A stretch of 61,768 nt of DNA. It comes from Nocardiopsis halophila DSM 44494 (lineage in GTDB: Bacteria; Actinomycetota; Actinomycetes; Streptosporangiales; Streptosporangiaceae). The stretch spans positions 1 through 61,768 of the forward strand of contig NZ_ANAD01000047.1 of the NCBI RefSeq assembly GCF_000341245.1, read 5' to 3'. Positions 1-7,279 of this stretch are shown piece by piece. Position 1 is the stretch's first letter. Every line of letters starts with the position of its first letter. The position numbers and the translations under genes were made by a program. The notes beneath the pieces are model-generated. The model worked only from the letters and a program-made list of their open reading frames with translations, did not search any database and was not told the origin of the DNA.

Positions 1-181
1 GCCGCGGCGCCCCCCGGGCACCGGAGGCGCCGGAGGCCTCGGCGGGGGGAGGGGAGGGGCGCCCGTCGTCGTGCGCGGCGGGCGCCGGGCGGGCGGCCTC
101 GGGGCCGTCCGGGGCGCTGTCGGTCGGGGCGGCGGTCTCGGCCGCACCGTCGCGAGGGGAGGGGCTGATGCTGTTCGACAC
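1..181 (-). CDS. 5' end of an unidentified protein running off the left edge
   Basis: A minus-strand frame opens with GTG at 181 and stays open to the window edge. It reads as a disordered Ala/Pro/Ser/Asp/Glu-rich N-terminus beginning MSNSISPSPRDG, of the kind that precedes a domain in actinobacterial membrane or regulatory proteins. No domain is visible in the first 60 residues, so no function is assigned. AAGG touches the GTG directly, which is too close for a good ribosome site, and the frame also continues upstream of the GTG, so the start is uncertain. The AT-rich palindrome at 363-392 lies about 180 bp upstream and could be its operator. Confidence 0.35.
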   Translation of the reverse strand, partial: MSNSISPSPRDGAAETAAPTDSAPDGPEAARPAPAAHDDGRPSPPPAEASGASGARGAPR

Positions 182-362
182 CCTTCGAGCATCGCGCGCC
201 CGGGGGAGGATTGCAGGGGTACAGGCGGCTTGTGACCGGTTGTGGCCGGAGCGCGGCACAGAGGCGCGGCGGGGACAACGCAAGGGCCCCTCCGCGCGTC
301 CTACCGACGGCGCACCGCCCGGCGGACGTGGCGGTATGACCGTTATGCCAAGAATGCCCCAG

Positions 363-392
363 TTTCATGCATAACGCACTTTATGCATGAAA
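363..392. promoter_or_regulatory. perfect AT-rich inverted repeat, operator-like
   Basis: Arms TTTCATGCATAA (363-374) and TTATGCATGAAA (381-392) are exact reverse complements separated by 6 bp. The AT-richness stands out sharply from the surroundings. The geometry suits a dimeric regulator. The nearest candidate target is the minus-strand gene starting at 181. A role tied to the nearby terminus is also possible. I do not recognise the binding family. Confidence 0.6.
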
Positions 393-738
393 CATCGATC
401 GCCCCCCGAGGGCCCAGATCCACCCCGCGGCAGGCACTCTGGGGCTTGGCACCCCTTTTACCTGCGGGAACGCCGCGTCTTCGCCTCGAACTGCACATCC
501 ACCCCGAGGGGCCCCGGGCGATCCGGGACAGGGGGGCGGCACGGCTACGCCATGGGGGCGGAGCGCCAGGGGGTGCCGAGCATTCGCCGTCGCACGGTCA
601 CTGCCTCCCGAGCCGCGCCCGCCGGAGTCGTCCGCATCGCACAGGCAGGCCGCCGGCGCAGTTCGGCCGGCACGGCTGGTCGAACCCGAGAGGGCGCTTG
701 AGTCGGCGTGAGGGCCTGGCCTGGCCCCAGGAAGCGCG

Positions 739-793
739 GCGCCCGGAGCCTCCGTCCGGACGCACACAGAGCGCGGACGGAGGCTCCGGGCGC
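739..793. terminator. perfect 20-bp stem-loop
   Basis: Left arm 739-758 (GCGCCCGGAGCCTCCGTCCG) and right arm 774-793 are exact reverse complements around a 15-nt loop. There is no T-run on either side, so a classical intrinsic terminator is not certain. It stands alone with no recognised gene within 500 bp upstream on either strand. Confidence 0.5.
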
Positions 794-1187
794 GTGACAG
801 CAGACAGGAGCGTTCCAGCGGACCTCCAGCAGCGATCTGCGAAGCGGTCGCCCCCGAGCCGTCTCGACGGACGTTCAGGCGCCCGGGTGGGCAGGTACGG
901 AGACCCGAGCCGGTCGGACGTGCCGACCCGCTCCGGCGGCCCGGTGTTCGCCCATCGAGGGCCCTGGGCCTCAGAGGCCGCTCACGAGGTCGACCGAGGT
1001 CGGCCAGCGACGCATGCCTTCTCAGTGAACCCCGATGCGCTCACTGGCGCGCCACGGCCTACGGCGCCTCCGGCAGGGCGCGCACCGACCGCGTGTGGAG
1101 CACCGGTGGGCCGGTGAGCGCATCGTGCGCACGCGAACCGCAAGCGCGAGAAGCCCTGGGCAACCCCTCTTCCAGGCAGGTCCTCGC

Positions 1188-1215
1188 AGTGCCGATAATC
1201 TGCATTATGTCAAGT
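1188..1215 (+). other. dif: dif-like XerC/XerD recombination site
   Basis: The 28 bp split as XerC-side arm AGTGCCGATAA, 6-bp centre TCTGCA and XerD-side arm TTATGTCAAGT. The E. coli site has the same 11-6-11 layout with arms ending ATAA and starting TTATGT, and the XerD arm here fits the actinobacterial pattern TTATGTCAAGT as I recall it. Such sites occur about once per circular chromosome near the replication terminus and resolve chromosome dimers. Copies captured by integrative elements are an alternative, but no integrase gene is visible nearby. The surrounding 2 kb is gene-poor, as expected for a terminus. Confidence 0.85.
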
Positions 1216-1297
1216 TGAATCCGGTGGAACCCTCCCCGCCCGCCGGGCGGCCTGTCAGTTACTGCAGCGACGCGAGCGCCGCGCAGGGTCCACGCTC

Positions 1298-1664
1298 ATG
1301 CACGCCGACCTGACCGGCCTCGCCCGATGCCTGTACGGCGACGAACACCGTCCTGTGCCCGAGTGCGAAATCGAGCATCGGGAGGACGAGCTCATCGAGG
1401 CGACGACCTTCGCCGGGGCCGATGCGCTCGCGGCCATGCTCGGCGAGCCGTGCCCCAACGCCGCCGACGGCCACCTGCCGGTGCGGGTGCGCGACCTGGC
1501 CCACCGGCTACCGGCTCGCCCTGCTCCAGCGGCCGGACGATCCTGCGCTCATGCGGGCGGCCGCCGAGAACCTGTGGATGCACGGACCGGATTGGGATCA
1601 CATCGCAGAGGAGCTCAGGCAGCGCGCCGATGCTCTCGACGGCGGCCCCTCGAGTAGCTCCTGA
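1298..1664 (+). pseudogene. small hypothetical gene with an internal frameshift
   Basis: The first part starts at ATG 1298 (MHADLTGLARCLYGDEHRPV) and reads normally to about 1505. The reading then has to move by one base into the frame that continues YRLALLQRPDDPALMRAA and ends at 1664 with a serine tail. Restoring the frame gives about 121 residues, acidic and helical, with no family I recognise. The shift sits at the run CACCGGCTACCGG, where one extra C would explain it. Either the gene is decayed or one base is wrong. It begins 83 bp beyond the dif-like site. Confidence 0.45.
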
Positions 1665-2694
1665 GAGCAGGCGCGATCCACCGACCACTCCCCTTGTGCG
1701 CCCCTCCTGGGCGCTTTTCCGTAGTTCGGTTCCTCGCCCACGGAGCATCGAGTCGACCGGGCACGGGGGCTCATGTGAGCGGACGGCGCTTGGCCGAGAA
1801 GTGCGTACAGTACCGGATTCGGCGCCGACGCCTCGCCTGTGGAGCCTGCTCATATTCATGGGGTCTTCCGGCCGGTCCGCGTAGGTGAAGTCCTCGCAGT
1901 GGGCAACGACGAGCTGCTCTGAACAGGGCGTCGATGCTGCCGTCCCCCATTGGCGAGCGCCGAGGATCGGAACGGACGCTGTGCGCGGAGTCGAGCGTCG
2001 CGGGCCGGCTGCGATCCTCGGCGAGAGGTGGGACTGATGAGGAGCAGCGAACAGCAGGCATCTGGCAAGCCCGTTTGGGGCGCGGCCGCACTGCAGCAGG
2101 GCGCTTCCAGGGGGCCGATCCCCCGCATCAGCGCGCTCCTGTTCCCTTTTCCGGCTTCCCCGGTCAACCGGGCGGGTCCACTCGACTCTGGGTTCCGAGG
2201 AGCTGATCGGCCGGATCGGGACGTCCTGCTTTGGGGGCGCTGGGGCCGGCCGTCCGTGGTGCCTGCACTCCCCTCCCCCTCCGGCGTGGGCCCATGGCGG
2301 GTTCCCTGGCCCGGACGGCGGCGGCCTCGCCGTGGCCGGGCCAGGGCGCCAGGCCCGGTTCGCCGGAGTCCTGGTCCTGGCCTGCCCGAGGGGCGGCCGA
2401 TTCGGCCGGTTCGGGCACGGACGGCCGTTTCCGCAGGTCACCTTCGCGTGATCCTGGTCACTTCCCCCCTGGTGCCCGGTCGCTCGGGCGTGCGGGAAGC
2501 GCGGCGGGGGCGCGATCCTGCGGGGCGGCGGCACCGACCCGCAGGGTTTGCCTCCTCGGGGGCGCGACTTACCCTTTACGGCGGCATATCCCCCTGTTTG
2601 CCTTCGCCGTGCCGCCCTGCCTCTCGCACCACGGCCTTCTCACACACTCCCGCTCCCCCCTTCGGCCGCCCCGCGCGGTCAGGAAGGCCCCCGC
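1665..2694. other. intergenic, no gene supported
   Basis: About 1 kb with long but arginine/proline-rich frames on both strands and nothing resembling a protein family. No tRNA or strong stem-loop was noticed. The last 150 bp must contain the promoter of the membrane protein starting at 2695. Confidence 0.5.
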
Positions 2695-3855
2695 TTGACC
2701 ACCGCTGCCCCCCTGCACGCCCCCGCCCCGCCGTCCGCCGCGGTGTCCGCTCCCGCCGAGGGCGCCGCCCGGCTGGGCGGGCTGGACCTGGCGCGCGCCG
2801 TGGCGGTGCTGGCGATGTTCACCGTCCACCTGGGCGCCCCCTTCACCCCCGAGCCCTTCCAAGAGGCCGTGCGGACCCTCTCCCACGGGCGCTCCTCCGC
2901 GCTGTTCGCGCTGCTGGCCGGGGTGGCCCTGGCGATGATGAGCGGCCGCACGCGGATTCCCGCCGGGGCGCGCCTGGCCACGGCCCGGCGCCGGATCGCG
3001 GTGCGCGCCGGGTGCCTGGCCGTGGTCGGCCTGCTGCTGATCCGGCTGGACACCCCGGTGGCGATCATCATCGCCCACTACGGGGGCTTCCTGCTGCTGG
3101 CGCTGCCGTTCCTGGGAATGTCCGCGCGGCGGCTGCTGGTCGCGGCCGCGCTCTGGGCCCTGGTCGGCCCGCAGGCCTCCTATCTGGCGCGCGCGGGGCT
3201 GGAGGGGGTCGCGGCCGGCGGTGCGGCCGAGGCGCTGGCGGTCTCCACGGGCGCCGCCCCGTTCCTGCTGACGGGCATGTTCCCCGCGGTCTCCTTCCTG
3301 CCGTTCGTGCTGGCGGGGCTGGCGCTGGGGCGTGTGGACCTGGCCGAGGGGCGGGTGCGGGCGCGTATGGCGGCCTGGGGCGCGGTGCTGGCGGCGGCCG
3401 GGTACGGCGGGGCGCGGCTGGCGCTGTGGTGGCTGGCCTCCCCCGCCGAGGCGGCGCGGGTGGGGGCGCACACCTACTTCCACGGTGCGGTGCCGCTGGA
3501 GGGCCCGGCCTGGCTGCTGACGAGCGTTCCGCACAGCGGCACCACCTTCGAGGCGGCCGGGTCGGCGGGGGTCGCCGTGGTCGTGGTGGCGGTGTGCCTG
3601 GAGGCGGCCGATCGGGCGCCGCGCGCCCTGGCGCCCCTGGCGGCGGTGGGGGCGATGTCCTTGACGGTTTACGTGGCGCACGTGCTGGGCATCTGGGCGG
3701 TGCGCTCGGCCGGATGGTGGGAGTGGCCGCTGATGGCCGAGGCGTTCGCCGTCGCGGCGGTGGGCGGGGCCTGGGCCTGGCGTGCGCGGTGGGGCAAGGG
3801 GCCGCTGGAGCGGCTGGTGGCCGGGACGGCCCGGAGGGTTCCGTCGCGGGCCTAG
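2695..3855 (+). CDS. DUF418/HGSNAT-type multi-pass membrane protein
   Basis: An integral membrane protein of 386 residues with about ten hydrophobic helices. The N-terminal part (GLDLARAVAVLAMFTVHLG, about residues 25-45) matches the start of the heparan-glucosaminide acetyltransferase/DUF1624 fold, and the C-terminal part (TVYVAHVLGIW, about 325-335) matches DUF418. These proteins are thought to move acyl groups across membranes, but the substrate is unknown here. TTG 2695 is chosen because AGGAAGG sits about 7 bases before it; upstream in-frame codons lack a ribosome site and encode proline-rich filler. It stands alone; the next gene is 176 bp away. Confidence 0.8.
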   Translation: MTTAAPLHAPAPPSAAVSAPAEGAARLGGLDLARAVAVLAMFTVHLGAPFTPEPFQEAVRTLSHGRSSALFALLAGVALAMMSGRTRIPAGARLATARRRIAVRAGCLAVVGLLLIRLDTPVAIIIAHYGGFLLLALPFLGMSARRLLVAAALWALVGPQASYLARAGLEGVAAGGAAEALAVSTGAAPFLLTGMFPAVSFLPFVLAGLALGRVDLAEGRVRARMAAWGAVLAAAGYGGARLALWWLASPAEAARVGAHTYFHGAVPLEGPAWLLTSVPHSGTTFEAAGSAGVAVVVVAVCLEAADRAPRALAPLAAVGAMSLTVYVAHVLGIWAVRSAGWWEWPLMAEAFAVAAVGGAWAWRARWGKGPLERLVAGTARRVPSRA

Positions 3856-4031
3856 GGCCGGGTCCGGACGGGTGCGCCCGGCAGGGCTGCGGCGGCGGCC
3901 GTGTCGCCGCCGGGCACCGGGCGCGGCCCAGGAGCGGGAACCGGTTGTCCTCCGGGGGTGGCCGCTGTCGGTCGCCGGCCTTTCGCGCCGGATCCGGTGC
4001 GGGGCGGGGTGCGCGGTCCTAGGGTGGGTCC

Positions 4032-4862
4032 ATGGTCTGGCAGCGCGACGTCGATCTGGTGGTGCCGCTGTGGCAGGGGGGCGATGACGTGCGGGTGGCG
4101 CCGGGGGCGGCGGCGCTGGCGCGCCAGGTGCCCTCCGGCGGCAGCAGGCTGCACGTCTCGGTGACCGACGGCCCCCGGCGGGTGGTCGGCGGAGTGCTGA
4201 ACCTGGAGACGGTGGCCGAGACCCAGCGCCAGCTCGGGGACCGCCTGGCGCGGCGGGATCCGGCGCGCACGCTCACGCTGGGCGGGGACTGCTGCTCGGA
4301 TCTGGCGGCGGTGCGGCACCTGGCGGCGCGCTACCCCGGGATGGCCTGCTACTGGGTGGACGCGCACCCGGACCTGAACACCCCGCAGTCCTCGCCGTCG
4401 GGGCGGGCGCACGGGATGGTGCTGCGTGCGCTGCTGGGGCAGGGCCATGCGCGGCTGACCGGTGCGGGGGCGGCACTGTCGGCCCGTGATGTGACGCTGG
4501 TGGGCACGCGCGCCTTCGATCCGGCCGAGGAGGAGTTCGTGCGGGCGCACGGGGTGGCCGTGGCCGGGCCGGAGGCGGTGGAGGCCGACCCCGACGGGGT
4601 GGCGCTGCGGCGCACGGCGGGCAGCCCGGCGTATGTGCATCTGGATGTGGACGTGTGCGACCCGGCCGAGGTGCCTGCGGTGGCGTGCCCGGAGCCGGGC
4701 GGGCCGTCGGTGGAGGCGGTGGCCCGGGTGCTGGCCGCGCTGGCGCGCCACCACGAGGTGGTGGGGATCGGGGTGTGCGAGTACGCGCCGGTGATCGAGC
4801 ACGATTCCAAGCGGTTGAACGTTCTCCTGTCGGCGCTGGGGCTGTGCGAGCCGGTCTTTTAG
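4032..4862 (+). CDS. arginase/agmatinase-family protein with altered metal motif
   Basis: A 276-residue ureohydrolase-fold protein. The family motifs are in order: GGDCC at 84-88 (normally GGDHS), DAHPDLN at 110-116, SGRAHGM around H127, and DVDVCDP at 205-211, with a late glutamate at 250. In classical arginases the His of GGDHS binds one of two manganese ions; here it is Cys, so metal binding or substrate may differ. Candidate reactions are hydrolysis of arginine, agmatine, formiminoglutamate or another guanidino compound; the sequence does not decide. No urea-cycle or guanidine genes flank it. It is monocistronic on the plus strand, convergent with the MerR gene that ends at 4911. Confidence 0.8.
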   Translation: MVWQRDVDLVVPLWQGGDDVRVAPGAAALARQVPSGGSRLHVSVTDGPRRVVGGVLNLETVAETQRQLGDRLARRDPARTLTLGGDCCSDLAAVRHLAARYPGMACYWVDAHPDLNTPQSSPSGRAHGMVLRALLGQGHARLTGAGAALSARDVTLVGTRAFDPAEEEFVRAHGVAVAGPEAVEADPDGVALRRTAGSPAYVHLDVDVCDPAEVPAVACPEPGGPSVEAVARVLAALARHHEVVGIGVCEYAPVIEHDSKRLNVLLSALGLCEPVF

Positions 4863-4910
4863 CCGGTGGTGCGGGGCCGGTGCCGGAGTCGCCCGGTGGG
4901 CGGGGTGCCG

Positions 4911-5672
4911 TCAGTCGTCGCGGGGCACTCCCCCGCCGGTGCGGGGGTCGTCGGCGTCCTGCCGGTCGAGGAGTTCGTTGAGGCGCTGCAGCAGGCGGAT
5001 CTGTGCGGGGTTGTACATCTCGGCCACCGCGTGGGCCAGCACGTTGCGTGCGGCCACGGCCCCCTGGGGCGAGCCGGCGGTCGGGTCCGCCGACTGCGGG
5101 TCCTTCTGCCGTGCCTTGCGGACCACCGGCGCCATGCGTGCGGCCAATCGTTCGATGGCGGCGTCGTCGGCGTCGGCGGGCAGACGTTCGAACTCCTCTT
5201 CGGTCTCGTCGCGCTGCTGCAGCATCCGGCGGAACTCCTGCCAGGCCTGCTCGCCGAAGACGGCGGAGTAGACCATGAGCAGTGAGCGCTGGGTGTGGGA
5301 CAGGTCCGGGGCGACGACGGAGGCGAAGCCGGGCGGGGTCTCGGGCGGGGCCCTGTGGTGCAGGACCGCGGCCAGTTCGGCGCGTGTGCGGGTGAGCCGC
5401 TCGATGGTCGCCTCGAGTTCGGCGTCGAGCGCGCGGATCGCCTCGTAGGCCTGTTCGTCGTCCTGGCCCATGGGCGGGATCCGCGCCAGGGGGACCCCCA
5501 GGCCGCTGAGCCTTTTGATCTGCAGCAGGCGCACCAGGTGCGCGATTCCGTACTGCTTGTAGCCGTTGGGGGCGCGCTCGGGCACCTCGAGCAGGCCGAT
5601 CCGGTGGTAGTGCCGGACGGCCTTGACCGTGGTTCCGGCGAGTTCGGCGAGCTGCCGGGTGCTCCACGCCAT
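4911..5672 (-). CDS. MerR-family transcriptional regulator
   Basis: 253 residues. The N-terminal MerR winged helix (WSTRQLAELAGTTVKAVRHY, about residues 3-22) is followed by the usual wing and the GLGVPLARI dimer-helix region to about residue 75. The long C-terminal half is helical, similar in length to TipAS-like or drug-sensing MerR proteins, with no cysteine metal motif. ATG 5672 has AAGGAAGG in front. The divergent promoter at 5728-5758 has the 19-bp spacer and central dyad of MerR targets, and an identical 20-bp block recurs before the SpoIIM-like gene at 7065. The likely regulon is therefore the two genes on the far side plus itself. Confidence 0.88.
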   Translation of the reverse strand: MAWSTRQLAELAGTTVKAVRHYHRIGLLEVPERAPNGYKQYGIAHLVRLLQIKRLSGLGVPLARIPPMGQDDEQAYEAIRALDAELEATIERLTRTRAELAAVLHHRAPPETPPGFASVVAPDLSHTQRSLLMVYSAVFGEQAWQEFRRMLQQRDETEEEFERLPADADDAAIERLAARMAPVVRKARQKDPQSADPTAGSPQGAVAARNVLAHAVAEMYNPAQIRLLQRLNELLDRQDADDPRTGGGVPRDD

Positions 5673-5727
5673 GGTCGACCTTCCTTGTCCGCGGCCGCCA
5701 CGGTACCGCGCGCCGGGGTCGGTCGGG

Positions 5728-5758
5728 TTGACCCTGCCCCGAGGGCAGCCCTTGTACT
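5728..5758 (+). promoter_or_regulatory. MerR-type promoter/operator
   Basis: The -35 TTGACC (5728-5733) and a -10-like TGTACT (5753-5758) are 19 bp apart, the long spacing that MerR proteins correct by untwisting DNA. Between them lies the dyad CTGCCC-CGA-GGGCAG. It points toward the gene at 5881 and lies 56 bp upstream of the MerR start. The first 20 bp recur exactly, inverted, at 7218-7237. Confidence 0.75.
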
Positions 5759-5880
5759 GGGCGCGGCGCCGGGCGGGGGCGGTGGGCGTTGCGGCCGCCT
5801 CCTGCACCTGTGGTCTCCCGCCTGCGCGGGGCCCGGGCCGTTTCGTGGATGGGCCGAACCCCGGGGAAGAGGTGGGCGAG

Positions 5881-6408
5881 ATGGTCGAAGGTCTCAGGCG
5901 GCGCCGGTGGCGCGGCAGGGTCGGGCCGGGCGACGGGAGTGCGCTGGCCGAGTACCGCATCTGGCAGGTGTCCACGCGCTCGCTGTTCTTCCTCGACACC
6001 GCGGGCCCGGTGGGCGGGCGGTGCGTCTTCGCGGTCGACGTGCGCCACCTGGTGGACTCCACGTCCAAGCGGGAGCACGAGGCCGGGGCCGGCAGGAGCC
6101 CTGCCGCGCTGTACCGGGACGGCCTGCAGGTGCACCGCTCCAACCTTCCGGCGGCCTTCCCGGTGCCCGGCGGGGTGATCGAGGTGGCCGCCTCCCCGTT
6201 CGGGCTCAAGCGCATGCGCTATGTCGGCGACGACGGCGCCGAGTTCGCGCTGCGCCCGCACCCGCGTTCGCTGGAGGGGCTGCGGGAGCGGCTGGGCCGG
6301 CGGTATCCGCGTGCGAGCGCGGTGGTGGGCGCGGCGGGGTTCCTGGCCGCTTTCGAGCGCGCCTCCCGCCTTCGGTACCACTGGCTGATCGACTCGGCCG
6401 CCTGTTGA
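5881..6408 (+). CDS. unknown 175-aa protein under MerR-type promoter
   Basis: ATG 5881 has GAGGTGGG upstream; frames upstream of it are poor. The protein begins MVEGLRRRRWRGR, then reads AEYRIWQVSTRSLFFLD and continues with alternating beta-like segments; it has no signal peptide or membrane helix. I do not recognise the family. The coding pattern (GC-ending third positions, balanced composition) supports a real gene. It is driven by the MerR-type promoter at 5728-5758 with a leader of about 115 bp, and ends against the SpoIIM-like gene across a bidirectional terminator. Co-control with that membrane protein suggests a shared stress or ligand response, which is inference. Confidence 0.75.
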   Translation: MVEGLRRRRWRGRVGPGDGSALAEYRIWQVSTRSLFFLDTAGPVGGRCVFAVDVRHLVDSTSKREHEAGAGRSPAALYRDGLQVHRSNLPAAFPVPGGVIEVAASPFGLKRMRYVGDDGAEFALRPHPRSLEGLRERLGRRYPRASAVVGAAGFLAAFERASRLRYHWLIDSAAC

Positions 6409-6410
6409 GC

Positions 6411-6443
6411 GGGCCCGGGGCGGAGGCGATCCGCCCCGGGCCC
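6411..6443. terminator. bidirectional terminator hairpin
   Basis: A perfect 14-bp stem: GGGCCCGGGGCGGA (6411-6424) and its reverse complement (6430-6443) around GGCGA. It lies in the 39-bp gap between two convergent genes. Confidence 0.8.
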
Positions 6444-6447
6444 GTGG

Positions 6448-7065
6448 TCAGCCCGCCAGCAGGGGCGGGACCAGGTAGATGACCTCGAAGGCCTCGTAGA
6501 GGGCGCCGATGACGAACAGCGCCAGTGCGGGCAGGCTCAGCCATGCGATCTGTCGCAGGCCGTGGAGGTAGGCCCGGCGCCGGTTCGGGGCGCCGACGGC
6601 GCCGGGGCGGATCCAGGACCTTCCCAGCAGGTAGGCGCCCAGGAGCAGCAGGGCGTAGGCCTGGAACTCGATGAGGACCGTCAGCGAGTGCGGGACCATG
6701 GTCAGGGCGGTGGTGCGGTCGACCGGGGCCAGGGCCAGGCCGATGGTGAAGACCCGGTGGCCGAACAGGGCGATGCCGGCGAAGGGCACGGCCATCGAGG
6801 GCAGCAGGATCGTGGCCAGGCCGACCGTGAGGGTGTTGACCGCGAAGATGGTCAGGCTGAACAGCCAGGCGTTGGACAGCAGCGAGGTGACCAGGCCGGT
6901 GGTGCCGTTGCGCTGCATCGAGTCCAGGTGCGCGGTGTGCAGCTCGGGGAAGAGCAGCGCTGCGGCCGTGCCGGCGAAGAACAGGCCGAAGACGAGGGCG
7001 TTGATGGCCAGGTAGGCGCCCAGGTGGGCGCGGATGATCTGGAAGGGCCTGTGCAGGGCTCGCAT
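6448..7065 (-). CDS. SpoIIM-like integral membrane protein
   Basis: 205 residues with about five or six transmembrane helices. The opening (RPFQIIRAHLGAYLAINAL), the central FAVNTLTVGL stretch and the late ALYEAFEVIYLV segment resemble stage II sporulation protein M (DUF95-type) proteins. In actinomycetes these are often membrane partners of unknown role, not sporulation factors. GAGGAC lies about 5 bases before ATG 7065. The promoter at 7207-7237 carries the same MerR-type block as the one beside the MerR gene. It is convergent with the 175-aa unknown gene. Confidence 0.78.
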   Translation of the reverse strand: MRALHRPFQIIRAHLGAYLAINALVFGLFFAGTAAALLFPELHTAHLDSMQRNGTTGLVTSLLSNAWLFSLTIFAVNTLTVGLATILLPSMAVPFAGIALFGHRVFTIGLALAPVDRTTALTMVPHSLTVLIEFQAYALLLLGAYLLGRSWIRPGAVGAPNRRRAYLHGLRQIAWLSLPALALFVIGALYEAFEVIYLVPPLLAG

Positions 7066-7206
7066 GTGTCCTCACTCGGTGGCGTGGGGCGGGTGGCGAG
7101 CCGTCCGGGCCGTCGCCGGGCGGTGCCGGGCGCGGTCGCGGGTGGCGCCGAGGGCGCGTGCCGGGGCGCGGGTCGCCCGCGGGGTCGGGCCGGCGGCTCG
7201 CACACC

Positions 7207-7237
7207 AGTGCAGTCCATGCCCTCGGGGCAGGGTCAA
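7207..7237 (-). promoter_or_regulatory. second MerR-type promoter/operator
   Basis: Read on the minus strand: -35 TTGACC (7237-7232), 19-bp spacer with the CTGCCC...GGGCA dyad, then TGCACT (7212-7207). The block TTGACCCTGCCCCGAGGGCA is identical over 20 of 20 bases to the site at 5728-5747. It points to the SpoIIM-like gene, leaving a leader of about 135 bp. Confidence 0.75.
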
Positions 7238-7279
7238 GCCGGTGAGGGCGCCAGCGCTCGGCCGGGCGCCTTCCGGTGC

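Larger units (their letters stand above)
182..1297. other. gene-poor stretch around dif
   Basis: No convincing gene. Long open frames on both strands have arginine/proline/glycine-rich translations with no family resemblance, as expected for very GC-rich non-coding DNA. The stretch holds a perfect AT-rich inverted repeat (363-392), a perfect 20-bp stem (739-793) and the dif-like site (1188-1215), each listed separately. Confidence 0.6.

Noticed and set aside
242-1117. Plus-strand frame of 291 codons left of dif.
   Set aside because: Composition is that of random GC-rich DNA; it runs through the two perfect inverted repeats and has no ribosome site.
1392-4022. Several long frames (1392-2534 minus, 1950-4022 plus) around the dif region and the first membrane protein.
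   Set aside because: Arg/Pro/Gly-rich, no conserved motifs, and partly antisense or out of frame to a convincing DUF418-type gene.
4273-6381. Minus-strand frame of 702 codons across the arginase, MerR and unknown genes.
   Set aside because: Antisense to the arginase motifs, out of frame with the MerR gene and low complexity.
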